From Vibrio agarilyticus (GTDB lineage Bacteria > Pseudomonadota > Gammaproteobacteria > Enterobacterales > Vibrionaceae): 64,000 bases of DNA. Below are positions 37,738 to 46,713 of the stretch, piece by piece. Both the position numbers and the translations under genes were made by a program. The stretch lies in assembly GCF_012641465.1 (NCBI RefSeq), contig NZ_JABAIK010000010.1, forward strand, positions 62,001 through 126,000, in the 5' to 3' direction. Below the pieces are notes generated by a model that saw nothing but the letters and a program-made list of their open reading frames with translations, did not search any database and was not told the origin of the DNA. How positions within the stretch are numbered: position 1 is the stretch's first letter; each line of letters begins with the position of its first letter.

Positions 37738-40136
37738 AGCCTATTTATTCTGTTATCGCGCCATTGGCCCTACTGCCTTTAAGTGTTCAAGCTGCGTCAA
37801 CCACCCTCTCACCGTCACAAACGGACTTCGGTGGTGTTGGTCTACTGCAGATGCCCAGTGCTCGCATGGCGCCCGAAGGCGAGTTTAGCTTAGGCTTATC
37901 ATTTAACGATGATTATCAGCAATACGCGGTATCGATTCAGCTGTTTTCTTGGCTTGAATCCACTGTTCGCTACACTCGCGTGCCTGATACGCTCTACAAC
38001 CCCAACCCCGATTACAGCGGTGATAATCTCTACACCGACAAAGGCATTGATGTGAAATTACGCCTTTGGCAAGAAGGTTACTATTTGCCAGAAGCGGCAA
38101 TTGGTATTCGCGACATTGGCGGCACTGGACTGTTTGATGGTGAATACCTCGCCGCCACCAAACGTTTTGGCCCATTAGATGTTACTCTAGGTATTGGTTG
38201 GGGCTATTTGGGCCAGCGCGGCAACATCACCAATCCGCTGTGTAAAGTCAGTGATGAGTTTTGTCATCGCGACGATGGGTTTTCAGGTAGCGGTGGCTCG
38301 GTTGATGCCGGGCGCTGGTTTAAAGGCCCTGCGGCAATATATGGCGGTTTGGAATACCAAACCCCTCATGCGCCACTGAGATTAAAGCTCGAATACGATG
38401 GCAATGATTACAGTGATGATTTCCCTGTAAAACGGGGGAAGCCACTACCTCAGCACACCCCTTGGAACGCAGGTTTGCTTTATCAAGCCAATGATTTCGT
38501 TGATTTACGTTTAAGTTACCAACGTGGCGACACACTCACCTTTGGCGTTAACTTATTTACCAATTTTAACCAGATGAGTGCCAACTGGCGCGATACGCCA
38601 AAAGTGGCGTATCAACCTGTCACTGACGCTCCAAAAAATACGAACAGCCTTAGCCAAAATGCGGATTGGCAGCCTGTGGTCAACTTACTCGCCAGTAACG
38701 CTGGCTTTCAGCAAAGTCAATTAGCACTTTTGAAAGCGGATCACGCGAGCCTAGAACAACCAGCCAGTGGTAGCGCTGAAAAAATGGGTGACACGCTCGT
38801 CTTGACCGGTGAGCAGAAAAAATATCGCGACCGCCAAGAAGGCATTGATCGCGCCGCGGCTATTTTGACCAATCATATTGGTGAAATGGATAATATCACC
38901 ACACTCAGAATCATCGAGACGCGCAATGGCTTGGTGCTCACGCAAACCGATATTGATGTTAACGCTTATCGCGCTTACGCCAACCATGAATACATTGGCG
39001 CGCGTTTTGACGATGCGGTTATTGCCTCATCCGCGATGCAGCAACCTGTAGCAGATAGAGCCTTATCAAAAAATGTTACGTTAGAAAATGACTCGATTGA
39101 ACGTGCATTGCCAAACAAACGATATGCTGCATTAAATCGCGAAGCGAAAGACCGCGCCAGCAGTGGCTATAAAACAGCAACGGGTGAAATTGACACCGTC
39201 TTTGGCCGCAAACAAGAGCGTTGGAATGCAGGCCTCTCCCCCAGCTTGCAACAATCTTTTGGGGGGCCTGAGTCGTTTTATCTCTACAGTGTCGGAGTTA
39301 ATCTCAATGGGCATGTCTGGCTGACCGATTCCATCGAAGCCAGCGGGTCGATTTATGTCAACTTATTTGATAACTACGACAAATACAACTACGTTGACCA
39401 AAACCCTCATATCGATAACTTCTCGGTGCCGCGTGTTCGCACGCTATTTCGCGCCTATGTGCACGATAATCCGGTTCGTTTAAGTAATTTACAGTTAACT
39501 TGGTTTGGTCAGCCTTCTGAAAACCTATTCACTCAGGTGTATGGCGGTTACCTTGAAACTATGTTTGCCGGTGTTGGCGGTGAAGTGCTCTATCGCCAAG
39601 CAAACAGTAACTGGGCCTTTGGCATTGATTGGAATCTAGTAAGTCAGCGCCAAGTCGATAGCTGGTTAAAAACCTATCGAGAACCCTTTTTCTATTACGA
39701 TGGGTATAACGCCAATAACTGCGCGCCGGGCAATGTTTCCTGTCAAGCTTACGTGCTAGATGAGGGCCATACAGGCCAAGCTAGCGTTTACTACTTGCCG
39801 AAATGGCAGTGGCTGGAAGGCTCTCGCTTTCAAGTGAGCGCTGGAAAATTCCTTGGCGGTGACAACGGGTTGCGGGTCGATTTCGCCAAACGGTTTGACT
39901 CAGGAATGATCGTCGGTGCTTACGCAACGAAAACAGACCTCACCACCGAAGAGTACGGCGAAGGAAGCTATAACAAAGGGTTTTATGTTTCGATTCCGTT
40001 TGACATGTTAACCATCAAACCGAGCGTTAATCGTGGCACGATTGCATGGCAACCCATTACACGTGATGGTGGCCAAACGCTGAATCGCAAATACAAGCTC
40101 TTTGATGTGACCAATGCGCGGTATGTTTGGTATTAA
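37731..40136 (+). CDS. yjbH: YjbH/GfcD-family outer-membrane beta-barrel protein
   Basis: An 801-aa protein with signal peptide MVKPIYSVIAPLALLPLSVQA, then DFGGVGLLQMPSARMAPEGE and many alternating amphipathic strands. It ends with an aromatic C-terminal residue (ARYVWY), as outer-membrane barrels do. E. coli YjbH is about 700 aa, so this one carries roughly 100 extra residues, probably in the polar stretch around residues 290-500. It is proposed to work with Wza-like export of exopolysaccharide. It is the last gene before the ERIC repeats. Confidence 0.87.
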   Translation: MVKPIYSVIAPLALLPLSVQAASTTLSPSQTDFGGVGLLQMPSARMAPEGEFSLGLSFNDDYQQYAVSIQLFSWLESTVRYTRVPDTLYNPNPDYSGDNLYTDKGIDVKLRLWQEGYYLPEAAIGIRDIGGTGLFDGEYLAATKRFGPLDVTLGIGWGYLGQRGNITNPLCKVSDEFCHRDDGFSGSGGSVDAGRWFKGPAAIYGGLEYQTPHAPLRLKLEYDGNDYSDDFPVKRGKPLPQHTPWNAGLLYQANDFVDLRLSYQRGDTLTFGVNLFTNFNQMSANWRDTPKVAYQPVTDAPKNTNSLSQNADWQPVVNLLASNAGFQQSQLALLKADHASLEQPASGSAEKMGDTLVLTGEQKKYRDRQEGIDRAAAILTNHIGEMDNITTLRIIETRNGLVLTQTDIDVNAYRAYANHEYIGARFDDAVIASSAMQQPVADRALSKNVTLENDSIERALPNKRYAALNREAKDRASSGYKTATGEIDTVFGRKQERWNAGLSPSLQQSFGGPESFYLYSVGVNLNGHVWLTDSIEASGSIYVNLFDNYDKYNYVDQNPHIDNFSVPRVRTLFRAYVHDNPVRLSNLQLTWFGQPSENLFTQVYGGYLETMFAGVGGEVLYRQANSNWAFGIDWNLVSQRQVDSWLKTYREPFFYYDGYNANNCAPGNVSCQAYVLDEGHTGQASVYYLPKWQWLEGSRFQVSAGKFLGGDNGLRVDFAKRFDSGMIVGAYATKTDLTTEEYGEGSYNKGFYVSIPFDMLTIKPSVNRGTIAWQPITRDGGQTLNRKYKLFDVTNARYVWY

Positions 40137-40137
40137 C

Positions 40138-40265
40138 TATACCCGTCCCATTTGACGCTGCAGATTCGTTGGCTGCATTCATTCGCCCCAATCACATAGT
40201 TCACCTATGCTCATGGGGTCTCATTCTTTTGCCGCCTTCCTGCAACGCCAAATGGTTTGGGTATA
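40138..40265. repeat. ERIC (intergenic repeat unit) element, full length
   Basis: About 128 bp bounded by TATACCC and GGGTATA. It contains GCTGCAGATTCGTTGGCTGC, a central imperfect palindrome around CCCCAATCACATAG/CTATGCTCATGGGG, and GCCGCCTTCCTGCAACGCC. This order and length match the ERIC consensus of enterobacteria and vibrios. It begins 2 bp after the yjbH stop and may act as a 3' end structure or be non-functional. Confidence 0.85.
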
Positions 40266-40375
40266 TAGCCTATCTATTTGACGTTATAGATTCGCTAACA
40301 GCACTGTTCACCCCCAATGACATAATTTGTTTATGTCATTGGGGCTCATTTGATTGTCGACTTCTCATACCCCTT
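40266..40375. repeat. Diverged second ERIC copy with perfect 14-bp hairpin
   Basis: Directly adjacent to the first copy and in the same orientation (ATTTGACG...GATTCGCTAACAGCACTGTTCACCCC). Its centre, CCCCAATGACATAA (40312-40325) and TTATGTCATTGGGG (40331-40344), is a perfect 14-bp stem with a 5-nt loop. The right end is eroded. It lies 50 bp before the hldD ribosome-binding site. Confidence 0.7.
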
Positions 40376-40422
40376 GCTTTTTTGCTATGCTGCGGCATAA
40401 CAACTTAATCGGTGGAACAATT

Positions 40423-41364
40423 ATGATCATTGTAACTGGTGGTGCTGGCATGATTGGCAGCAATCTCGTTAAAGCCCTCAATGACGCTGGCATCAACGAC
40501 ATTTTGGTGGTTGATAACCTAAAAAACGGCAAAAAATTTAAGAATCTGGTAGATCTTGATATCACCGACTACATGGATCGAGATGATTTCCTCACTCAGA
40601 TCATGGCGGGCGACGATTTTGGCCCGATTGAAGCAATTTTCCACGAAGGAGCATGCTCTGCGACCACAGAGTGGGATGGCAAATACATGATGCTCAATAA
40701 CTATGAGTATTCAAAAGAGTTGCTTCATTACTGTATCGAACGTGATATTCCGTTCCTTTATGCCTCTTCTGCCGCCACTTACGGTGAAACCGAAACCTTT
40801 ATTGAAGAGCGCGAGTACGAAGGTGCGCTCAACGTCTATGGCTACTCCAAACAGCAATTTGATAACTATGTTCGCCGCGTCTGGGCCGATGCCAAAGCGC
40901 ATGGTGAAACACTGCCGCCAATCACAGGTTTCCGTTACTTTAACGTCTACGGCCCACGTGAAGATCACAAAGGCAGCATGGCCTCTGTTGCATTTCATCT
41001 GAACAATCAAATTCTTGCCGGTGAAAACCCACGCTTGTTTGAAGGCAGCGCCGATTTCAAACGCGATTTTGTTTACGTTGGTGACGTCTGCGCAGTCAAT
41101 CTTTGGTTCTTTAAACACGGCGTCTCTGGCATTTTTAACTGTGGTACTGGCCGTGCAGAATCTTTTGATGAGGTAGCTCAAGCGGTAATAACCCATCATG
41201 GCAAAGGCAAAGTTGAAATCATTCCTTTCCCTGAGCACTTAAAAGGCGCGTATCAAGAATTCACTCAAGCGGATCTAACTAAGCTCCGCGCAGCAGGCTG
41301 TGACGTTGAATTTAAAACCGTCGCCGAAGGTGTGGCGGAATATTTGGCGCTACAAAACCGTTAG
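40423..41364 (+). CDS. hldD: ADP-L-glycero-D-manno-heptose 6-epimerase HldD (GmhD)
   Basis: Makes ADP-L,D-heptose for the LPS inner core. From the ATG at 40423, preceded by GGTGGA, it is 313 aa, the typical length; the longer open frame to 40354 begins inside the ERIC copy and is not credible. [14 protein letters not shown] is the NADP site, [21 protein letters not shown] is an HldD signature, and [13 protein letters not shown] carries the Tyr-Lys pair. In vibrios this gene is the conserved right boundary of the O-antigen/capsule locus. Confidence 0.97.
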   Translation: MIIVTGGAGMIGSNLVKALNDAGINDILVVDNLKNGKKFKNLVDLDITDYMDRDDFLTQIMAGDDFGPIEAIFHEGACSATTEWDGKYMMLNNYEYSKELLHYCIERDIPFLYASSAATYGETETFIEEREYEGALNVYGYSKQQFDNYVRRVWADAKAHGETLPPITGFRYFNVYGPREDHKGSMASVAFHLNNQILAGENPRLFEGSADFKRDFVYVGDVCAVNLWFFKHGVSGIFNCGTGRAESFDEVAQAVITHHGKGKVEIIPFPEHLKGAYQEFTQADLTKLRAAGCDVEFKTVAEGVAEYLALQNR

Positions 41365-41383
41365 ACGATAGCAAGCAGTATCG

Positions 41384-41408
41384 AAGGCGAGTTCGATTGG
41401 CTCGCCTT
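41384..41408 (+). terminator. Intrinsic terminator after hldD
   Basis: AAGGCGAG (41384-41391) pairs with CTCGCCTT (41401-41408) around a 9-nt loop and is followed by TTATC. It lies 20 bp after the hldD stop. Confidence 0.75.
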
Positions 41409-41479
41409 TTATCATGTTCCCGGTTCGCTAACCCAGCCCCTTAGCTAGCATAAAATTAACCACACTGAGCACGCCATTC

Positions 41480-42454
41480 ATGACCAAATCGGATCTCGCC
41501 GCTAACGCCTACAATCCAACTTTTCAGTGGCGATTTTTGTCACCAAAGTATTGGGGAATTTGGCTTGCGCTACTGGTTGGGGTGCCTATTTCTTTGCTGC
41601 CCAAGCGATGGCATATCGCTATGGCGCGACTTGCGGCCAAATATTTAGCGCAAAAACGCCGCGGCACCGTACGTAATATCTGGGTAAATTTAAGTCTCTG
41701 CTTTCCTGAGAAAAGCGACGCGGAAAAACAAAAAATTGTTCAAGATTGCCTAACAACCGCCGGCGCGTTCTTACTCAGTTTTCCACGAATCTCCTTGCTT
41801 GGTCGGCGTTACCTTGAAAGCCATAGCGAGATTCAAGGCTTAGAGCACCTTGAAGCGGTTCGCGCGCGCGGCGACAATGTGATTTTATTGACACCCCATA
41901 CATGGGCAATTGATGTGTTGCCGATTTTGCTCGCGGCAAAAGGCAGTCCTGTGGTTGCGATGGTAAAACAGCAAAAAAACCCTGTTGCTGATTGGCTTAT
42001 GCATCGCCAACGAATGCAATTTGACACATCACGCATTTTTGAACGCAGCGCCGGAATCAAACCGTATATGAAATCGATTCGTGAAGGTTACCTTGGCTAC
42101 TATCTTCCCGATCAAGATCATGGCCGAGAGCTCAGCGTGTTCAGCCACTTTTTTGCCACCGAAAAAGCCACCCTTCCGGGGTTGGGCAAATTGGCAAAAT
42201 TAAGCCGCGCGAAAGTAGTCCCCTGTTTTACCCGTTTTGATCTTACAACCGGTCGTTACCACATCGATATTTACCCTGAATGGCACGATTTCCCCAGCAA
42301 TGACGATGCTATCGATACCAGACGTATGAACGCTTATCTGGAGCAAGTACTTACCGAGCATCTTGAGCAGTACATGTGGATTTTCCAGCTACTAAGAACG
42401 CGGCCAGATCCAGATGAAATTAGCCCTTATAAAGACCCCAAATGGCTAAACTAA
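41480..42454 (+). CDS. lpxM: Lipid A secondary acyltransferase, LpxM (MsbB)-like
   Basis: Inner-membrane-associated acyltransferase that adds a secondary acyl chain to Kdo-lipid A. It has 324 aa (E. coli LpxM 323). There is an N-terminal hydrophobic stretch WGIWLALLVGVPISLLP, and the acyltransferase HX4D motif appears in TPHTWAID. The segment GYYLPDQDHGRE, followed by FFATEKATLPGLGKL, matches LpxM more closely than LpxL. First gene of a plus-strand LPS core/lipid A run. Confidence 0.9.
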   Translation: MTKSDLAANAYNPTFQWRFLSPKYWGIWLALLVGVPISLLPKRWHIAMARLAAKYLAQKRRGTVRNIWVNLSLCFPEKSDAEKQKIVQDCLTTAGAFLLSFPRISLLGRRYLESHSEIQGLEHLEAVRARGDNVILLTPHTWAIDVLPILLAAKGSPVVAMVKQQKNPVADWLMHRQRMQFDTSRIFERSAGIKPYMKSIREGYLGYYLPDQDHGRELSVFSHFFATEKATLPGLGKLAKLSRAKVVPCFTRFDLTTGRYHIDIYPEWHDFPSNDDAIDTRRMNAYLEQVLTEHLEQYMWIFQLLRTRPDPDEISPYKDPKWLN

Positions 42455-42535
42455 CGCGGCATTCCACTTCCCACCTGAAGTTGCTTGGGTATATTACCTA
42501 TAAACAAAGTCATTAACACGCTAGGATGGCAATAA

Positions 42536-43258
42536 ATGAAAGTATTCGTAATTAGTTTATTTCGATCAACCGAGCGTCGCAAACGCATGATTGAAAAGAT
42601 GGCTGAAGCCGAAATCGAATTCGAATTTTTTGACGCCATTGATGCCGCTCAATCGCCTTTCACGTACTCTGAGCGCTATAACGACAGGCTCACACGCCTA
42701 CGTAAAGGGTATTCGTTACTTTCAAGTGAAGTCGCGTGTTTTGCGAGCCATCTTGCGCTGTGGCAACACTGCGTTGCCATTGATGAGCCTATCCTAGTGA
42801 TTGAGGATAACGTTGATATTTCACCTAATGCTAAGAACGTTATTGATAAAGTGGATGACATTATCGCGCAGTTCGAATTCATCAAACTTTCTGCGACCAA
42901 ACGTGGCAAATTTCACTCATTTTTGCCTCTTACACTCGATTACTCACTCGGCGGCTTTGCCAAGGGTACAACGGGGGCTACCAGCTATGCGATCTCCCCG
43001 AGCGCCGCGTTAAATCTAAGCCAACACGCGGTACAGTTTATTGAACCTGTTGATGATTATATGGAAAAGCCATGGCGGCATCATATCCAAACCTACAGTA
43101 TTCAGCCAAGTTTGTTTACGAGAGCGAGCGTTAGCTCTACCATCGGCAGTCATCGTAAAGATAAATCGAAAATAACGTTTTTTGACAAAATCTTCATTGA
43201 GTCATTTCGCACCTACGAGTGGTTCATGAGGTTGTTGTATTGGAAAAATAAACAATGA
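42536..43258 (+). CDS. Glycosyltransferase family 25 (LPS core)
   Basis: A 240-aa GT25 protein (LgtB/LpsA-like). It has the N-terminal pattern VFVISLFRSTERRKRM, then FEFFDAIDA, LSSEVACFASHLALWQHCV, ILVIEDNVDIS (the metal-binding acidic motif) and GATSYAISPSAA. It is a beta-galactosyl- or glucosyl-transferase class acting on the LPS outer core. AGGA lies ten bases before the ATG. It overlaps waaF by 4 bp (ATGA). Confidence 0.87.
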   Translation: MKVFVISLFRSTERRKRMIEKMAEAEIEFEFFDAIDAAQSPFTYSERYNDRLTRLRKGYSLLSSEVACFASHLALWQHCVAIDEPILVIEDNVDISPNAKNVIDKVDDIIAQFEFIKLSATKRGKFHSFLPLTLDYSLGGFAKGTTGATSYAISPSAALNLSQHAVQFIEPVDDYMEKPWRHHIQTYSIQPSLFTRASVSSTIGSHRKDKSKITFFDKIFIESFRTYEWFMRLLYWKNKQ

Positions 43259-44334
43259 AATTCCTCATTATTGGCCCATCATGGGTTGGCGATATGGTGA
43301 TGTCACAGTCACTTTACACAACCTTAAAGCAGCAGCACCCTAATGCCACAATCGATGTATTGGCCCCAGCTTGGTGCAAGCCGATTCTCGAACGTATGCC
43401 CGAAGTGAACCGAGCCATCGAGATGCCATTAGGCCATGGCGATTTCAACTTCCTTGGCCGCCGTGAGTTAGGTCGCTCGCTGCGAAGTGAACACTATGAT
43501 CACGCCTATGTGTTACCCAATTCGGCAAAATCAGCGCTCATTCCTTGGTTTGCCAACATTGCTACGCGCACGGGTTGGAAAGGCGAAATGCGTTATGGAC
43601 TGTTAAACGACTTAAGACCGAATAAAAAAGCGTTTCAATACATGGTCGAGCGCTATGTGGCGCTAGCCTACCCTAAAAATAAGATGACGGGTTCAAGTGC
43701 GCTCGGTGGCCTTGCCAATTTACCGCGCCCTATGCTGCGTGTTGATAGCGATTTGCAGCAAGCGGCTATGAGTAAGTTCTCACTCACCTCAAATCGTCCG
43801 ATTGTTGGCTTGTGCCCCGGCGCTGAGTTTGGTCCAGCAAAAAAATGGCCAGAGCGCCATTACGCGGCCGTTGCCGAGGCGCTATGTCAGCAAGGCCATC
43901 AGATCTGGCTGTTTGGTTCTGCCAAAGATCTCGACAGTTGTAACAACATCAAAAAATTGGTCAGTGATGACTTACAAACCCAGGTTCATGTCCTCGCAGG
44001 GCAAACCAGCCTTGTCGAGGCGATTGATCTGCTTGGCGCGTGCCATACTGTCGTCAGTAACGACTCCGGACTCATGCATGTTGCGGCAGCAGTCGGTTGC
44101 CGTGTTGTGGCCATTTATGGCTCAACCTCACCCAAATATACGCCACCGCTAGCAGAAAACGTCGCAATGGTGCACACAGACATCGAATGTCGCCCCTGCT
44201 TTAAGCGTGAGTGCCCACTTACTCACCTTGATTGTCTTAATAAGTTGATGCCACAACAAGTGCTTGATGCCATTAAAGGGCTCGCCGTCTCACCCACCAC
44301 TAACGCTGATACCTCAGCTTCAGGTGAGTCATGA
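43255..44334 (+). CDS. waaF: ADP-heptose:LPS heptosyltransferase II WaaF
   Basis: GT9 enzyme adding the second L,D-heptose to the inner core. It has 359 aa. The start reads MKFLIIGPSWVGDMVMSQSL, with WCKPILERMPEVNRAI, and later GLCPGAEFGPAKKWPERHYA and VVSNDSGLMHVAAAV, all WaaF signatures. It sits in a four-gene chain (GT25, waaF, waaA, sialyltransferase-like) in which each pair overlaps by 4 bp. Confidence 0.96.
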   Translation: MKFLIIGPSWVGDMVMSQSLYTTLKQQHPNATIDVLAPAWCKPILERMPEVNRAIEMPLGHGDFNFLGRRELGRSLRSEHYDHAYVLPNSAKSALIPWFANIATRTGWKGEMRYGLLNDLRPNKKAFQYMVERYVALAYPKNKMTGSSALGGLANLPRPMLRVDSDLQQAAMSKFSLTSNRPIVGLCPGAEFGPAKKWPERHYAAVAEALCQQGHQIWLFGSAKDLDSCNNIKKLVSDDLQTQVHVLAGQTSLVEAIDLLGACHTVVSNDSGLMHVAAAVGCRVVAIYGSTSPKYTPPLAENVAMVHTDIECRPCFKRECPLTHLDCLNKLMPQQVLDAIKGLAVSPTTNADTSASGES

Positions 44335-45629
44335 ACGTGCGCGTCAAACAAGGTGTTATTCTAACGCTTTACACTCTCGTACTGCTGCTTGCCGCCCCCT
44401 TCTTGCTGTATGGTTTATATCGAAAAAAGCCCAATAAGCCGCAATTTGGTTTGCGCTGGAAAGAGCATTTTGGCGTAACGCCAAAGCTTGAAACTGCGGA
44501 GCGTCCGATCTGGATTCACGCAGTTTCAGTGGGCGAAACGTTAGCCGCGATTCCATTGATTAAAGCTCTAAAAAAGCAGCGTCCCGACACTTTGATTGTC
44601 GTCACGACCACCACCAGTACGGGTGCAGAGCAAGTGAAAAAGCTGGGCGATTTGGTTGAGCATCGTTATATGCCGCTTGATTTTGGCTTTGCGGTTCGCG
44701 GATTTCTTAAAGCCATTAACCCGTCTCAACTGCTGATAATCGAAACCGAGCTGTGGCCCAATACGCTCACTACCGTGCATCACGCGGGCATTCCGATCTT
44801 CGTGGTTAACGCACGTTTATCTGAAAAATCCCGGCGTAACTATGCCAAGATTCAGCCCCTTTTTGACATTATCGCTCCCTGCCTGACTCAAGTGTTGTGT
44901 CAGTCTGACAGTGACGCCAACCGTTTTGCGGCGTTAGGCGTTGCGCAAAACTCCCTTAGCGTCACGGGATCAATCAAGTTTGATATTGATATTTCAGAAG
45001 AAATCCGCACACAAGGCAAGGCGCTAAAAGCGCAGTTGAGCCAAAATGACGCTAGGCCAATATGGATTGCTGCGAGCACACACAGGGGCGAGGATGAAAT
45101 TCTACTTGCTGCCCATAACGTGGTTCTTGAGGCTCACCCCACAGCGCTTTTGATCCTCGTGCCGCGTCATCCAGAGCGTTTTAATGATGTTTATACCTTA
45201 ACCATGCAGCAAGGTTTTCACTGCACCAGACGCACCAGCGGCATGCTCCCCACACAAGAAACGCAAGTGTACCTTGCCGACACTATGGGCGAAATGTTGG
45301 TCTTGCTAGGCGCTGCGGATGTTTGTTTTATGGGGGGAAGCCTACTTGGCGATAAAGTCGGGGGGCATAATATGCTAGAGCCAGCCGCACTTGGTGTGCC
45401 CATCATTACAGGGCCAAGTTACTTTAATTTTGCTGACATCACAGAAGCACTAATTAAGCACAATGCAATAAAAATTTGCGATGCAGCAGAGATAAACACT
45501 ACCGTGAGTCGATTATTGAGCAACCGAGCACAACAACACTCTCTTATTCTGGCTGCAGATACAGTAGTAAAGCATAATCGAGGCTCGTTACAGCGCACCT
45601 TAAACTCGATTTTGGAAGTTAATAAATGA
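44331..45629 (+). CDS. waaA: Kdo transferase WaaA (KdtA)
   Basis: Transfers Kdo from CMP-Kdo to lipid IVA at the inner membrane. It has 432 aa, with an N-terminal membrane anchor (TLYTLVLLLAAPFLLYGLY) and GLRWKEHFG. Other motifs are IWIHAVSVGETLAAIPLI, ETELWPN, WIAASTHRGEDE and GGSLLGDKVGGHNMLEPAALG. With a kdkA gene at 57708-58448, a monofunctional WaaA producing phosphorylated single Kdo is likely, as in Vibrio and Haemophilus. Confidence 0.96.
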   Translation: MNVRVKQGVILTLYTLVLLLAAPFLLYGLYRKKPNKPQFGLRWKEHFGVTPKLETAERPIWIHAVSVGETLAAIPLIKALKKQRPDTLIVVTTTTSTGAEQVKKLGDLVEHRYMPLDFGFAVRGFLKAINPSQLLIIETELWPNTLTTVHHAGIPIFVVNARLSEKSRRNYAKIQPLFDIIAPCLTQVLCQSDSDANRFAALGVAQNSLSVTGSIKFDIDISEEIRTQGKALKAQLSQNDARPIWIAASTHRGEDEILLAAHNVVLEAHPTALLILVPRHPERFNDVYTLTMQQGFHCTRRTSGMLPTQETQVYLADTMGEMLVLLGAADVCFMGGSLLGDKVGGHNMLEPAALGVPIITGPSYFNFADITEALIKHNAIKICDAAEINTTVSRLLSNRAQQHSLILAADTVVKHNRGSLQRTLNSILEVNK

Positions 45630-46627
45630 ACCTTTTTTTAGTCACATCACCATTGCAATACGTCCTTGCATTGGAAGCAAAGGCGTACTTTGGGTGCCAA
45701 GATTGTCTATTGCTCCTAGTTAATCAAGACAAAGCTCAAGGAATTGCCCAGCAAGACAAATTACTAGACTTCAGTGACTGGACGCATGTGATTCAAATTG
45801 ACCGTACTCATCGTAGCTTCAAAGTGCCCCAAGCAATCAAAAAAATAAAAAAAATCATACAACAGCGTACTATTGAGCGTTTTTTTTATGCTGAATACAA
45901 CTCGTGGCGCACTAAGCTTATGATCAAAAATTTGCCTATCGCGCAAGAAATATATTTTGATGATGGCACGATGACATTACGCGAGTACCCAAAGTACATT
46001 TATTCCAAAGCGCCCTTTTATCGCCCTCGTTTGATTCAAGATTGGCTTATTCGTTTACAAGGCTGCAAGCCCATTGGTCATCTTGCACCCTCAGAGCATC
46101 TCGAGCTCTTCACGATGTTTGATTTAGACCCAACGACGCACACCGTCCATAAAAACACACTTGAACGGCTTAAAGCCCATTATGGGCATCCTAATCTTTA
46201 TAACACCAATGCACCGATTGGATACATTGGACAGGGAGCGATTGGAGATAAATACCAGAAATCAATAAAACAGTATGTTCAAGAACTAGAAGAACTCACC
46301 ATCTCAGCCAAACACAAAATTCTCTATTTTCCACATAGAACCGAGCGCAAAGAAGTTCGTGAAGCATTAGAGCGTAACGAGAACATCATCTATCACCAAA
46401 GTGAGTATCCGCTTGAAATTGAATTAATTGACAAAGGTATCAAGCTGTCTGGTTTTGTGGGTACCTACTCAACAGTGATGTTCACATGTCGATTACTCTA
46501 CCCTACAATGCCCATCTATACAGTTTCAGACGATTACCCCGATCCGGTGCTTCGTGAAGAGTTGCGCCGTCAATTTAACGCCATCAACGTGAAAAAGATT
46601 GAAGGCTTTGAGGAGCTATCTTGTTAA
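45626..46627 (+). CDS. Sialyltransferase-like glycosyltransferase (GT52/polysialyltransferase-like)
   Basis: A 333-aa protein beginning MNLFLVTSPLQYVLALEA, the usual N-terminus of lipooligosaccharide sialyltransferase/polysialyltransferase-like enzymes. It carries YFDDGTMTLREYP, corresponding to their D/E-D/E-G motif, and LYFPHRTERKE, where the HP-type motif is expected. SGFVGTYSTVMFTCRL fits the last conserved region, which normally ends in a Ser/Thr. Context supports a CMP-nonulosonate donor: it overlaps waaA by 4 bp and faces a nonulosonate synthesis cluster. The acceptor could be the LPS core. Family placement is moderately sure, substrate an inference. Confidence 0.68.
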   Translation: MNLFLVTSPLQYVLALEAKAYFGCQDCLLLLVNQDKAQGIAQQDKLLDFSDWTHVIQIDRTHRSFKVPQAIKKIKKIIQQRTIERFFYAEYNSWRTKLMIKNLPIAQEIYFDDGTMTLREYPKYIYSKAPFYRPRLIQDWLIRLQGCKPIGHLAPSEHLELFTMFDLDPTTHTVHKNTLERLKAHYGHPNLYNTNAPIGYIGQGAIGDKYQKSIKQYVQELEELTISAKHKILYFPHRTERKEVREALERNENIIYHQSEYPLEIELIDKGIKLSGFVGTYSTVMFTCRLLYPTMPIYTVSDDYPDPVLREELRRQFNAINVKKIEGFEELSC

Positions 46628-46667
46628 GCTGGGTCAATGATGGCGACGCATCGATTAATACTTGCGC

Positions 46668-46698
46668 AAAAGAGCCGATCTTAAAGACCGGCTCTTTT
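46668..46698. terminator. Bidirectional terminator between convergent genes
   Basis: AAAAGAGCCG pairs with CGGCTCTTTT around a short loop, with A- and T-tracts on the outside so that it works in both directions. It separates the plus-strand core genes from the minus-strand nonulosonate cluster. Confidence 0.85.
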
Positions 46699-46713
46699 AT
46701 CTGAGATGATAAC

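Noticed and set aside
40354-40422. Longer N-terminus for hldD
   Set aside because: Those codons lie in the diverged ERIC copy, and the conserved MIIVTGGAG start at 40423 has a good ribosome-binding site.
40711-41238. Minus-strand open frame (175 codons) opposite hldD
   Set aside because: hldD is fully supported by motifs; the antisense frame has no family signature.
42460-42505. ERIC-like end (CTGAAGTTGC ... GGGTATA) before the GT25 gene
   Set aside because: Only the last 15-20 bases resemble ERIC; too short to call a repeat.
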